DNA of 64,000 nt from Hymenobacter rubripertinctus. Its GTDB lineage: Bacteria; Bacteroidota; Bacteroidia; Cytophagales; Hymenobacteraceae. How positions within the stretch are numbered: position 1 is the stretch's first letter; the number at the start of each line of letters is the position of its first letter. The stretch lies in NCBI RefSeq assembly GCF_003583925.1, contig NZ_QYCN01000004.1:230752-294751 (forward strand), written 5' to 3'. Made by a program: the position numbers and the translations under genes. Of the stretch, positions 32,590 to 40,211 are shown piece by piece. Under the pieces are notes generated by a model that was not told where the DNA came from, searched no databases, and saw only the letters and a program-made list of their open reading frames with translations.

Positions 32590-32934
32590 ATGCAGGACAA
32601 AGAAGAAGAACGCAGCCTCGTTAATGTGGAACGCAAACTGAACGCGGACGGCTTCACGGCCGATTTCCGGGTTGCCGATGGTAAGCTCTATCCCCTGAGC
32701 GACGATAACAAGGCCCGCGGGTACGCCCCGGAAGAAGTAACCATCGTGGATTTTTACCGCTTCGAGGGCGAAAGCAACCCCGACGATATGTCCATCCTCT
32801 ACGCTATCCAGACGGCCGACGGCGTGAAGGGCACCATTTCCACCGCCTATGGTACCTACGGGGACACCGACGTGGACAGCTTCCTCAAAACGGTGGAAGA
32901 CCTGGGCAAAGACCTCGACAAAAGCCACAAGTAA
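32590..32934 (+). CDS. Small conserved Bacteroidota protein of unknown function
   Basis: 114 residues, soluble, with the conserved-looking segments NADGFTADFRV, IVDFYRFEGESNPDDMSILYAIQ and GVKGTISTAYGTYGD. Proteins of this pattern are often labelled phosphoribosylpyrophosphate synthetase in Bacteroidota genomes, but there is no PRPP-synthetase motif here, so I do not accept that name. The start at 32590 begins directly before the conserved part. It is followed by a strong bidirectional terminator. Confidence 0.72.
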   Translation: MQDKEEERSLVNVERKLNADGFTADFRVADGKLYPLSDDNKARGYAPEEVTIVDFYRFEGESNPDDMSILYAIQTADGVKGTISTAYGTYGDTDVDSFLKTVEDLGKDLDKSHK

Positions 32935-32937
32935 GCC

Positions 32938-33004
32938 AGGCAGCAACCGCACAAAAAGAGCCCCGCCGGACGAATCCGGCGGGGCTCTTTTTGTGCGGTT
33001 GCTG
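32938..33004. terminator. Long bidirectional intrinsic terminator
   Basis: A near-perfect stem of about 31 bp per arm includes AAAAAGAGCCCCGCCGGA and TCCGGCGGGGCTCTTTTT with the loop CGAA, so both strands see a U-tract. It separates convergent genes and overlaps neither stop codon on the plus side; it ends close to the mscS stop. Confidence 0.9.
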
Positions 33005-33007
33005 CCT

Positions 33008-33946
33008 CTATTCGGCCTGCTGGGACCGGGTCGCGGGCTCCGGGAATGTCTGGGGGCGGGTGAGCTTCTGCGTGACCTGCTCCAGCAGCTCGGGCGAGAT
33101 GTCGAGGGTCCGGATGGGGAACGGAATCACGATGCCCACCTTATCGAAGGCCCGCTTGATGCGCATGATGGCCTCGCTCTTGGCCCCCACATAATCGACC
33201 TGCCGGCGGTAGGGAATCCAGAACCGGAGGGTGAAGTTGATGGAACTGTCGCCGAAGCCAGTGAACATCACCTCCAGGGGGCGGTTGGTGAGCATGTCGG
33301 GGAAGTCCTGCATGCACTCCATCACCACGTCGCGCACCCGCTCCAGGTCCGAGTCGTAGGTGACGCCGCACTCCACATCCACGCGGCGCTGGGTGGTTAC
33401 GGTGAAGTTGATGACCGAACTCTCGAACACCTTGCGGTTGGGCACCCGCACCAGCTCGCCCGTTACCTGCCGCAAATCCAGAGTGCGCAGGTTGATGCTT
33501 TCGATGGTGCCGAAGTAAGTTTCGGTCTGAATAACGTCGCCCACGGTAAAGGGCCGCTGGATGGCGATGATGATGCCGCTGATGAAGTTGGCCGCAATGT
33601 CCTGAAAGGCAAAACCCAGCGCCAGCCCGATAATCCCGACACCGGCCAGCAGCGAAGTCACGGTCTTGTCGAGGCTCAGCACTTCCAGCGTGAAGAAAAT
33701 ACCAATCAGCAGCACGCCCACGTGGGCAATGGTGGCCACCAGGTTGTTGAGCGTGACACTGTGCGACACCCGGGGCAGAAACCGCACGATAAACCGCCGC
33801 GCCAGCCGGGCCACGAAGTAGGTAACGGTAAGGATAACGAGGGCGATGAGCAGGTTGGGCAGCATCAGAATCAGCTGCTGCATCCAGCGAATCAGCTTGC
33901 CCGAGAGGAGGTTGAACGCGCGTTGAAAATCAGTTAATCCGAACAT
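33008..33946 (-). CDS. mscS: Mechanosensitive ion channel, MscS family
   Basis: This 312-residue inner-membrane channel protects against hypo-osmotic shock. Three membrane helices precede the pore segment GVGIIGLALGFAFQDIAANFISGIIIAI (TM3 and adjacent). A beta domain (PFTVGDVIQTETYFGTIESINLRTLDL, RVPNRKVFESSVINFT) and a C-terminal alpha/beta domain follow, as in MscS. Length fits the minimal family. Transcribed toward the terminator at 32938-33004. Confidence 0.92.
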   Translation of the reverse strand: MFGLTDFQRAFNLLSGKLIRWMQQLILMLPNLLIALVILTVTYFVARLARRFIVRFLPRVSHSVTLNNLVATIAHVGVLLIGIFFTLEVLSLDKTVTSLLAGVGIIGLALGFAFQDIAANFISGIIIAIQRPFTVGDVIQTETYFGTIESINLRTLDLRQVTGELVRVPNRKVFESSVINFTVTTQRRVDVECGVTYDSDLERVRDVVMECMQDFPDMLTNRPLEVMFTGFGDSSINFTLRFWIPYRRQVDYVGAKSEAIMRIKRAFDKVGIVIPFPIRTLDISPELLEQVTQKLTRPQTFPEPATRSQQAE

Positions 33947-34145
33947 GAATGGGGCACTGGTGAAGACAGGAAAGATAAGCAGATACCGCGCCGCTTACCG
34001 GGAGCCGGCACGAAACTATCCGAAAAGCATAAGGAAAAATCAAGTTTATATATCTTATTGTCAATCAATTGCATGACTATTAAGATATCTGCGACCATAC
34101 TCCACAAGCCCGTCGGAATTTTCGCTGCTGCTTAATTTGTAATTG

Positions 34146-34198
34146 AATAGGACTTACACACTGGGCTGACTGCGAAGCCCCAGTGCGTAAGTCCTATT
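34146..34198. repeat. Inverted repeat AATAGGACTTAC..CACTGGG upstream of mscS
   Basis: Arms 34146-34167 and 34176-34198 (AATAGGACTTACACACTGGG versus CCCAGTGCGTAAGTCCTATT). It lies just after the radical SAM stop, so it may terminate that gene. It could be a remnant of a small mobile element. The AT-rich stretch 34030-34130 next to it probably holds the mscS promoter, but I see no perfect box. Confidence 0.7.
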
Positions 34199-34202
34199 GA
34201 AA

Positions 34203-35225
34203 TCAGCCCCACACCTTGGTGCCCTCCGAGCAGTTGCGGCACATGTCAATCTGGTCGCGGCCCTTGAGCAGGGAGGCGCGGAACTGGCGGTATTTGGGGC
34301 CGTGCCAAAGCTGGCGGAAGGTTTCGGTTTTGAGGTCGCCCTGGCGGTACTCGGCGTCTTTGTCGAAGCAGCAGGGCACCACCAGGCCGTCCCAGGTAAT
34401 CACGCAGCTGTGCCACATCTTCCAGCAGTGGTTGAGCAGCTTGTTTTTGAGGTTCCAGGTGCCGTCGCCCTGGTTTTCGTAGCGCGAGTAGTAGTCGATG
34501 GTCGGGATGAGGGGCGAGCCGTTGTGGTAGTCGTAGATCTGGGCCGTTTTAAACCACACATCGTCTACGCCCAGCTCCCGGGCCATGGCCTTGGCGTCGG
34601 CAATCTGATGCTCGTTGGGCCGCACTACCAGAAACTGAAATACGATGCGCGGGGTGCTCGATTTCAGCTCCTTGCGCCACTTTACCACGTTGCGGGTGCC
34701 TTCCAGCACCTTGTCGAGCTTGCCCCCCACCCGGTACTGCTGGTACACCTCCTGGGTGGTGCCGTCGAGGGAAATGATGAGCCGGTCGAGGCCCGATTCG
34801 ACGGTGCGGCGGGCGTTGTCGTCGGAGAGGTAGTGGGCGTTGGTGCTGGTGGCGGTATAGATGCCCTTGTCGGCAGCATACTTCACCAAATCCAGGAAGT
34901 TGGGGTGCAAATACGGCTCGCCCTGGAAGTAGAAAATCAGGTACCAGAGCCGGGAAGCCACCTCATCGATGGTTTTGCGGAACAGCGCGTCGGGGAGCAT
35001 GCCGGTGGGCCGCGTGAAGGAGCGCAGGCCGCTGGGGCACTCGGGGCAGCGCAGGTTGCAGCTGGTAGTGGGCTCGAAGCTGAGCGCCACGGGCAGGCCC
35101 CAGTGCCGGGCCTTGCCCGTGGCCTTGCTCAGCAGGTAGCCGCCTACTATCTGGGCCCCGTTCCAGAGGCGGCGCGGCGTGGCTTTCGAGAGGAAGTTAA
35201 GCGAATCGGTGAGCAGTGAGGGCAT
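34203..35225 (-). CDS. Radical SAM protein with SPASM domain
   Basis: 340 residues from the ATG at 35225. The radical SAM [4Fe-4S] motif C-x3-C-x2-C is present as SCNLRCPEC (near residue 57), followed by the typical FYFQGEPYLHPNF. The C-terminal SPASM-like region has Cys residues in NHCWKMWHSCVITWDGLVVPCCFDKDA and CRNCSEGTKVWG for auxiliary Fe-S clusters. Such proteins often modify peptides or cofactors, but no precursor peptide gene is apparent beside it. The substrate is unknown. The longer frame to 35339 runs through an inverted repeat. Confidence 0.87.
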   Translation of the reverse strand: MPSLLTDSLNFLSKATPRRLWNGAQIVGGYLLSKATGKARHWGLPVALSFEPTTSCNLRCPECPSGLRSFTRPTGMLPDALFRKTIDEVASRLWYLIFYFQGEPYLHPNFLDLVKYAADKGIYTATSTNAHYLSDDNARRTVESGLDRLIISLDGTTQEVYQQYRVGGKLDKVLEGTRNVVKWRKELKSSTPRIVFQFLVVRPNEHQIADAKAMARELGVDDVWFKTAQIYDYHNGSPLIPTIDYYSRYENQGDGTWNLKNKLLNHCWKMWHSCVITWDGLVVPCCFDKDAEYRQGDLKTETFRQLWHGPKYRQFRASLLKGRDQIDMCRNCSEGTKVWG

Positions 35226-35247
35226 AAGTGGGCTAAAGGTACGGACG

Positions 35248-35366
35248 TTCACCCCACCCCCGGCCCCTCCTCTCCGGGAGAGGGGTGCCAGACGCGAGTT
35301 CCGCCAGAACGCACCCCGCTCCCGGAGGAGGTCGCGCATCAGGCGAGGTGGGCCGGGGGTGGGGCG
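35248..35366. repeat. Compound inverted repeat in the divergent interval before the VWA gene
   Basis: Outer arms ACCCCACCCCCGGCCC (35251-35266) and GGGCCGGGGGTGGGGC (35350-35365) enclose inner arms around TCCGGGAGAGGGGTGC and GCACCCCGCTCCCGGA. It occupies the divergent promoter region of the radical SAM and VWA genes. Confidence 0.75.
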
Positions 35367-35481
35367 TATGGCAGAAAATAAATTTATTTCCCCGGCCGGT
35401 GTGGAATCCTGGTGGCCGGGGCATCAGCTAAGCAGAACCCGGCCGGTTCGCTTTGGTTCCACCGCTATTCCTTCTTCGCTG

Positions 35482-37404
35482 ATGATAAATTTCCGCTACC
35501 TGCTGCTGGCAGCCGGGCTGCTGCCCGCCTGCTCGGCCCTGGCCCAAACCGTTCCGGCCGCTACTACCGCCGTGGCCCCGGCCACTTACACCGTTACCGG
35601 CCGCGTAACCGACCGGAGCACCGGCCAGGGCCTGCCCGGCGTGACGGTGCTCGTGAAGGGCACCAACATCGGCGTCAGCACCCAGGCTGATGGCACCTAT
35701 CAAATCAAAGTGCCGGATACTGGTAAAATGCTGGTGTTTAGCTCGATTGGTTTCATTGTCAGAGAGGTGAAGCTGACTGGGCAGCAGGTAGTAAATATTG
35801 GGTTGGCCACTGATTCGAAAGCCCTTGGCGAAGTTGTGGTTAGCGCTTATGGAGTGGAGAAGCGCGCCGCCGGAATACGGATTCGCGGGTCGGGGGCTAA
35901 AGGGCAAATTGCCAATGACAACGCCAGTTACGGCCGCCCGTTTTACCCCGCGCCGCGGCCCGAGCCCGGCGCGGGCGAAACCTACGCCAGCGTGACCGAA
36001 AATGGCTTCCACGTTGCCCAGAAAGAGCCGCTGAGCACCTTCAGTATTGATGTGGACGCGGCCAGCTACAGCAACGTGCGCCGTTTCCTGCAACAGGGCC
36101 AGCTGCCCCCGCCCGATGCCGTGCGGGTGGAAGAAATGCTCAACTATTTCCAGTACGACTACCCCCAGCCCGCCGCCTCGGCCGCCGAGCCGTTCCGCGT
36201 GCTTACCGAGCAGGCCCAGTGCCCCTGGAACCCCGCCCACCAGCTCGTGCAGGTGGCGTTGCAGGCCCGTAAAGTGCCTAACGCCCAGCTGGCGCCCGCC
36301 AACCTCGTATTCCTCATCGATGTGTCGGGCTCGATGCAGGGCGCCGACCGGCTGGGGCTGGTGCAGCAGGGCCTGAAGCTGCTCGTGAAGGAGTTGCGCC
36401 CCCAGGACAAGGTGGCGCTGGTGGTGTACGCCGGGGCGGCCGGCACCGTGCTGCCGCCCACCGCCGGCACCGAGCGGGCCACCATTCTGCGGGCCATCGA
36501 AAACCTGACGGCCGGCGGCTCTACGGCCGGGGGCGCGGGCCTGCGCCTGGCTTACGACGTGGCCCGCCAGCACTTCGACCAGCAAGGCAACAACCGCGTG
36601 ATTCTCTGCACCGACGGCGACTTTAACGTGGGCGAGCAGAGCGACGCGGCCATGGAGCGCCTGGTGGTGCAGGAGCGCGAATCGGGCGTGTTCCTGACGG
36701 TGCTGGGCGTGGGCCAAGGCAATTATCAGGACCAGAAAATGGAGCTGCTGGCCGACAAGGGCAACGGCAACTACGCCTACCTCGACAACCTCGACGAGGC
36801 CCGGCGGGTGCTGGTGCAGCAGTTTGGCGGCACCCTATTCACCCTGGCCCAGGACGTGAAGCTGCAAGTGGAGTTCAACCCGGCCCGGGTGCGTGAATAC
36901 CGCCTCGTGGGCTACGAAAACCGCCTGCTGGCCGCCCAGGACTTCAACAACGACCGCAAAGACGCCGGCGAGCTGGGCTCGGGCCACACCGTTACGGCCC
37001 TCTACGAAATAGTGCCGGTGGGCGCGCCCGCCACCGTCGATGCGCTCAAGTACCAGCCCACCCCGGCCACCCCGGCAGCCCTGGCTTCGGCCGAGCTGCT
37101 CACGGTGAAGGTGCGCTACAAGGAGCCCCGGGGCCAGACGAGCCGCCTGCTGACGCTGCCCCTCACCGGCCTGGCCCGCCCGTTGGCCGAAGCCAGCGAA
37201 AACCTGCGCTTTGCGGCCGCCGTGGCCCAGTTCGGGATGCTGCTGCGCCAGAGCGACTACCGGGGCACCGCCACCTACTGGGCCACGGCCCAACTCGCCG
37301 ACGGTGCCCGCCGCTTCGACCCCGACGGCTACCGCGCCGAACTGGTCCGCCTCGTGAAGCTGGCCGAAGGCCTGCACCCCGACCCGGCCTACGGTGCCCG
37401 GTAG
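35482..37404 (+). CDS. VWA-domain protein with N-terminal carboxypeptidase-regulatory-like domain (YfbK-like)
   Basis: 640 residues from the ATG at 35482, which starts a signal peptide (MINFRYLLLAAGLLPACSALAQ). About 35-125 is a CarboxypepD_reg-like beta-sandwich (YTVTGRVTDRSTGQGLPGVTVLVKGTNIG) ending in the SusC-like LGEVVVSAYGVEKR. About 175-260 matches the N-terminal part of YfbK-type proteins (PLSTFSIDVDAASYSNVRRFL). The von Willebrand A domain has an intact metal site starting VFLIDVSGSMQ (near 275), and a DUF3520-like C-terminus follows. Exported; the binding partner is unknown. Chimeras of this type are common in Bacteroidota. Confidence 0.87.
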   Translation: MINFRYLLLAAGLLPACSALAQTVPAATTAVAPATYTVTGRVTDRSTGQGLPGVTVLVKGTNIGVSTQADGTYQIKVPDTGKMLVFSSIGFIVREVKLTGQQVVNIGLATDSKALGEVVVSAYGVEKRAAGIRIRGSGAKGQIANDNASYGRPFYPAPRPEPGAGETYASVTENGFHVAQKEPLSTFSIDVDAASYSNVRRFLQQGQLPPPDAVRVEEMLNYFQYDYPQPAASAAEPFRVLTEQAQCPWNPAHQLVQVALQARKVPNAQLAPANLVFLIDVSGSMQGADRLGLVQQGLKLLVKELRPQDKVALVVYAGAAGTVLPPTAGTERATILRAIENLTAGGSTAGGAGLRLAYDVARQHFDQQGNNRVILCTDGDFNVGEQSDAAMERLVVQERESGVFLTVLGVGQGNYQDQKMELLADKGNGNYAYLDNLDEARRVLVQQFGGTLFTLAQDVKLQVEFNPARVREYRLVGYENRLLAAQDFNNDRKDAGELGSGHTVTALYEIVPVGAPATVDALKYQPTPATPAALASAELLTVKVRYKEPRGQTSRLLTLPLTGLARPLAEASENLRFAAAVAQFGMLLRQSDYRGTATYWATAQLADGARRFDPDGYRAELVRLVKLAEGLHPDPAYGAR

Positions 37405-37595
37405 GCCCGGGCCGGAACCGTACCGCTGGCGAGGCGTCCACAAAATAAATTCGCCTGCCTGTAAAATAATCAACCGCAAGATTACCAAGGCCATGCAACC
37501 ATACGACTCTGCTGTGGGCTCCTGCTCGCAGCTACCCTGCACACTATCTGCCTGGTCCCGGCGTTTTGCCCTAACCAGAACCCGACCAGGCATTC
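37405..37595. other. Gene-free stretch after the VWA gene
   Basis: No convincing ORF: the available frames have skewed composition and overlap structured repeats. It leads into a folded element at 37596-37689 and a perfect palindrome at 37728-37774. Confidence 0.45.
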
Positions 37596-37689
37596 CCGAA
37601 GGCGGGCCACTTCACTCACAAACGGCGGGCGGAGCTGGTTGCAGCCACTCCGCCACCCCACGCCGCCGGACCGCCTTCGGTTTTATTTT
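37596..37689 (+). ncRNA. Multi-stem structured element ending in a U-tract (terminator or small RNA 3' end)
   Basis: Outer stem CCGAAGGCGG (37596-37605) with CCGCCTTCGG (37671-37680). Nested inside are GGCGG/CCGCC (37624-37628, 37663-37667) and GCGGAG/CTCCGC (37629-37634, 37648-37653). TTTTATTTT follows directly. The four-layer nested fold is more elaborate than a simple terminator. Transcription is not shown. Confidence 0.4.
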
Positions 37690-37727
37690 GATGGGAGTAT
37701 ATATTGCTATTGATGAATACGTTATCC

Positions 37728-37774
37728 AAACGCCAAACGGCCCCGCAGATCATCTGCGGGGCCGTTTGGCGTTT
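37728..37774. terminator. Perfect 47-nt palindrome
   Basis: AAACGCCAAACGGCCCCGCA and its exact complement flank a one-base centre: 23 bp per arm with no mismatch. It is probably a bidirectional terminator, with short A3/T3 flanks. Confidence 0.75.
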
Positions 37775-37787
37775 AGGAAGTAAGTAA

Positions 37788-37911
37788 AGCAACGTCGTTC
37801 CGAGCGGAGCGAAACATCTTGCGTGCTGAGGATCCCAATAGCTAAAGGCAAGGAATTACCAGCACAACGTCAGCACGCGAGATTCCTCGGCAAGCTCGGA
37901 ATGACGTTGCT
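37788..37911. repeat. REP-like inverted repeat, family copy 4
   Basis: 42-bp imperfect arms 37788-37829 and 37870-37911, containing GTCGTTCCGAGCGGAGCGAA and GCTCGGAATGACGTTGCT. It is adjacent to the stop of the minus-strand outer-membrane protein gene. Confidence 0.82.
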
Positions 37912-37929
37912 TTTCTCACTTCTCACTTC

Positions 37930-38709
37930 TTAAAAAGAGTAGTTGAGTGAGGCTTTGATGACGCGGTTCTGGGCATCGAAACGGTTGTTTTTGTCGAGTG
38001 AGGAAAGGCCGTAGTCGTAGCCGGCACTCAGGCCGAAGCCACTCTGGAACTGGTAGCCCAGGCCGCCCACGACCGCAAAATCGACGGCACGAAACTGGTC
38101 TTTAACGTCGAAATTATGCTTAAAGGCCGAGAAACCGAGGGCACTGGCCTGCACGCGGGCCTTGCCCGAGAGCAGCACCGAGGCCTGAGGGCCGGCGTAC
38201 ACGTAGAGCCCATCGGTGAGGTAAGCCTTGGCCAGCAGCGGAATATCGAGGTAGGCCAGGCGGCCGGTAGCCGTTACTTTGGCGTTCAGGAAATCGAACT
38301 GCTGGAGCGGAATGCGGCCGGTGAGTTCAGTGCCTTTCTCCGAGTAGCCAATGCCCGGCTCGAAGGCAAAGCGCGGCCCCAGGGGTAACGTGGCATACAG
38401 GCCGGCATAAAAGCCGGGCTTCGCAGACTTCGTTATGGCCCCGTTGGTATAATCGGTCAGGTCGGTGAACGTGTTGACGGCGTCGCCCGAAATATCCGCC
38501 ACGTTCAGGCCGGCCCGGACGCCGAACTGCACGCCACCGGTAGCCGAAGAGGCAGAGGAGGCGGAATAGGAGGGCACCGGGCGGGCCTGGGCCTTGCCGG
38601 TATATGCCGGTACGCGGTGGGGGCGCACCTGAGCCTGGGAAGCCGTGGCAAAAGCCGAAATCAAGAGGGTAGCCGCAGCCAGGCGGCCGAAAAGTCGCTT
38701 CGTATTCAT
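37930..38709 (-). CDS. Outer-membrane beta-barrel protein, PorT-like
   Basis: 259 residues with a signal peptide ending at ASQA (about residue 26), a low-complexity Ser/Ala linker and an eight-strand type barrel: FGVRAGLNVADISGD, GFYAGLYATLPLG, FAFEPGIGYSEKG, YLDIPLLAKAYL, YVYAGPQASVLLSG, ending RVIKASLNYSF with a terminal Phe. This is the common PorT-like family of Bacteroidota outer-membrane proteins; a direct role in type IX secretion cannot be assumed from it. Confidence 0.83.
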   Translation of the reverse strand: MNTKRLFGRLAAATLLISAFATASQAQVRPHRVPAYTGKAQARPVPSYSASSASSATGGVQFGVRAGLNVADISGDAVNTFTDLTDYTNGAITKSAKPGFYAGLYATLPLGPRFAFEPGIGYSEKGTELTGRIPLQQFDFLNAKVTATGRLAYLDIPLLAKAYLTDGLYVYAGPQASVLLSGKARVQASALGFSAFKHNFDVKDQFRAVDFAVVGGLGYQFQSGFGLSAGYDYGLSSLDKNNRFDAQNRVIKASLNYSF

Positions 38710-39036
38710 CTGTCAGGAAGTTTTGGGAGGAAGGCCGGCCGCCGCGTTGCGCAGGGTGGGTAGCCGATTATGGAGAGGGCATATTGCAAAACCGTGCCAG
38801 TTTCCGGGAGATGATTGGCCCGCAGGCAGCTTTCACGGATTTCAAAAAAGATAAGATCCTGTTATTCAGTCAAAACAAGGCGGGCGCGAAAAGCTCTTGC
38901 AGCAGCTCCTCATGCCGCCCGCCGGATGGGTTGCCCGCGGGCGGTCAAGCGTTGGTCAGACAGTTTTCTTCTGCTTCGGATTTGGAATTATCAACTGCCC
39001 GCCCCACCTTGCCCCCAGCAAAGCCCCCTATCACAC
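38710..39036. other. Gene-free divergent interval upstream of the aromatic operon leader
   Basis: No supported gene. It must hold the promoters of the PorT-like gene and of the aromatic operon. TTTG near 38983 lies at a -33-like distance from a poor CACCTTG box, so the operon promoter remains unassigned. Confidence 0.4.
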
Positions 39037-39114
39037 ATGCTTCAGCCCACGGCCCGCTTCTTTTTTAGCTATTACTTCTACTACCTCTCCGGTAGTCGAG
39101 CGGCCGTCCTGTAG
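39037..39114 (+). CDS. Phe/Tyr-rich leader peptide of the aromatic amino acid operon
   Basis: A 25-codon ORF begins with ATG and contains FFFSYYFYY: four Phe and four Tyr codons within nine positions (codons 8-16). It ends at TAG, 20 bases before an intrinsic terminator and 132 bases before pheA. This is the layout of a translated attenuator leader: scarcity of charged tRNA-Phe or tRNA-Tyr would stall the ribosome on these codons and favour read-through. The downstream genes are exactly those of Phe/Tyr synthesis. Function is inferred from layout; the sequence evidence is direct. Confidence 0.88.
   Translation: MLQPTARFFFSYYFYYLSGSRAAVL
39050..39106 (+). promoter_or_regulatory. Putative 1:2 hairpin of the attenuator
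   Basis: CGGCCCGCT (39050-39058) can pair with AGCGGCCG (39099-39106) with one bulged C. Segment 1 covers the first Phe codons, so a stalled ribosome would prevent this hairpin. The freed segment CGGTAGTCG (39090-39098) is complementary at 7 of 9 positions to the terminator left arm (39137-39145), a weak candidate antiterminator. Confidence 0.5.
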
Positions 39115-39134
39115 CATTTCTAACCGAAATTTTC

Positions 39135-39169
39135 AGCGCCTCCCGACACTTGCGGGAGGCGCTTTTTTT
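39135..39169 (+). terminator. Intrinsic terminator upstream of pheA (attenuator)
   Basis: AGCGCCTCCCG (39135-39145) and CGGGAGGCGCT (39153-39163) form a perfect 11-bp stem with a 7-base loop and T7. It lies between the leader stop and the pheA start with no other gene to terminate on that strand, so its natural role is attenuation of the downstream operon. Confidence 0.88.
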
Positions 39170-39246
39170 GTGCCCGCTCCCACTGCATCTCACTCCCACC
39201 GACCCGAACAGCCACTCACCGTCTCACTAGTTCTCTGCCTCATTAC

Positions 39247-40134
39247 ATGGTTGCCATTCAGGGTTTCGAAGGATGTTTCCACCAGATTGCCGCCCGCCAG
39301 CACTTCGGCGCGCACGTGGCCGTGCTGCCCTGCGGCTCGTTCGGGCAGCTAACGGCGGCCGTGAGCAGCGGGGCCGCCACAGCGGCCGTAATGGCTATCG
39401 AGAATTCCATTGCGGGTAGTATTCTGCCCAATTACACGCTGCTGCGCCGGACCGGGCTGCGGGTGGCGGGCGAGGTGTACCTGCACATCCGCCAGCACCT
39501 GCTGGCCTTACCGGGCCAGACGCTGGCCGACATCCGGGAGGTGCATTCTCACCCGATGGCATTACTCCAGTGTGCCGATTTTCTGGCCGGCTACCCGCAC
39601 TGGCAGCTGGTGGAAACCGCGGATACGGCCCTGAGCGCCCGCCATATCCGGGAGCAGCAGCGGCCGGGCGTGGCGGCCGTGGCCGGGCAGCTGGCCGCCG
39701 ACTTATTCGACCTGGAGTTGCTGGCCCCCGATATCCACGCCGAGCCCCACAACTACACCCGGTTTCTGGTGCTCATGCGCCCCGCAGATGTGGCTCAGGA
39801 AACGGGCCCCAACAAAGCGTCCCTGTATTTCGAGGCGCCCCACACCCCCGGCAGTCTGGCCCGGGTGCTCGCGGCGGTAGCGGCCGAGGGCGTGAATTTG
39901 TCCAAGCTGCAATCGTGCCCCCAACCGGGCCGCGTCTGGCACTACTACTTCCACGCCGACCTCGAATTCGACGACCCCGCCCAGCTGGCCGCTACGCTGG
40001 CCGCGCTGGCCCCCCTCACCGAGGGCCTGCAAGTGCTGGGGGCCTACCGCCGGGGCGCGTCGCCCCACCCCTTGGCTTCCTCCCCGGCGGCAGATAAGGC
40101 GTCAGCTCAGATTTATTTGCCGGCGGAGCAATAG
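39247..40134 (+). CDS. pheA: Prephenate dehydratase with ACT domain
   Basis: 295 residues. It converts prephenate to phenylpyruvate in Phe synthesis. The catalytic domain (about 1-180) has MAIENSIAGSILPNYTLL and the TRF motif in HNYTRFLVL; an ACT regulatory domain (about 195-280: KASLYFEAPHTPGSLARVLAAVAAEGVNLSKLQSCP) probably binds Phe for feedback inhibition. There is no chorismate mutase domain here, because that activity is fused to DAHP synthase at the end of the operon. First structural gene after the attenuator. Confidence 0.93.
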   Translation: MVAIQGFEGCFHQIAARQHFGAHVAVLPCGSFGQLTAAVSSGAATAAVMAIENSIAGSILPNYTLLRRTGLRVAGEVYLHIRQHLLALPGQTLADIREVHSHPMALLQCADFLAGYPHWQLVETADTALSARHIREQQRPGVAAVAGQLAADLFDLELLAPDIHAEPHNYTRFLVLMRPADVAQETGPNKASLYFEAPHTPGSLARVLAAVAAEGVNLSKLQSCPQPGRVWHYYFHADLEFDDPAQLAATLAALAPLTEGLQVLGAYRRGASPHPLASSPAADKASAQIYLPAEQ

Positions 40135-40211
40135 AGCGGTTCTGCCCGCTTTTCAGACACTTTCAGCAGCTCCCGTCACCCCATCAGCGCACCCCATCAG
40201 CGCACCCCACC

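Noticed and set aside
32590-32934. Annotation as phosphoribosylpyrophosphate synthetase
   Set aside because: The 114-residue protein lacks every PRPP-synthetase motif; the name often attached to such proteins seems to be an inherited error.
37394-37783. A 129-codon plus-strand ORF after the VWA gene
   Set aside because: It runs through the structured hairpins and the perfect palindrome, has no family resemblance and starts inside the preceding gene.
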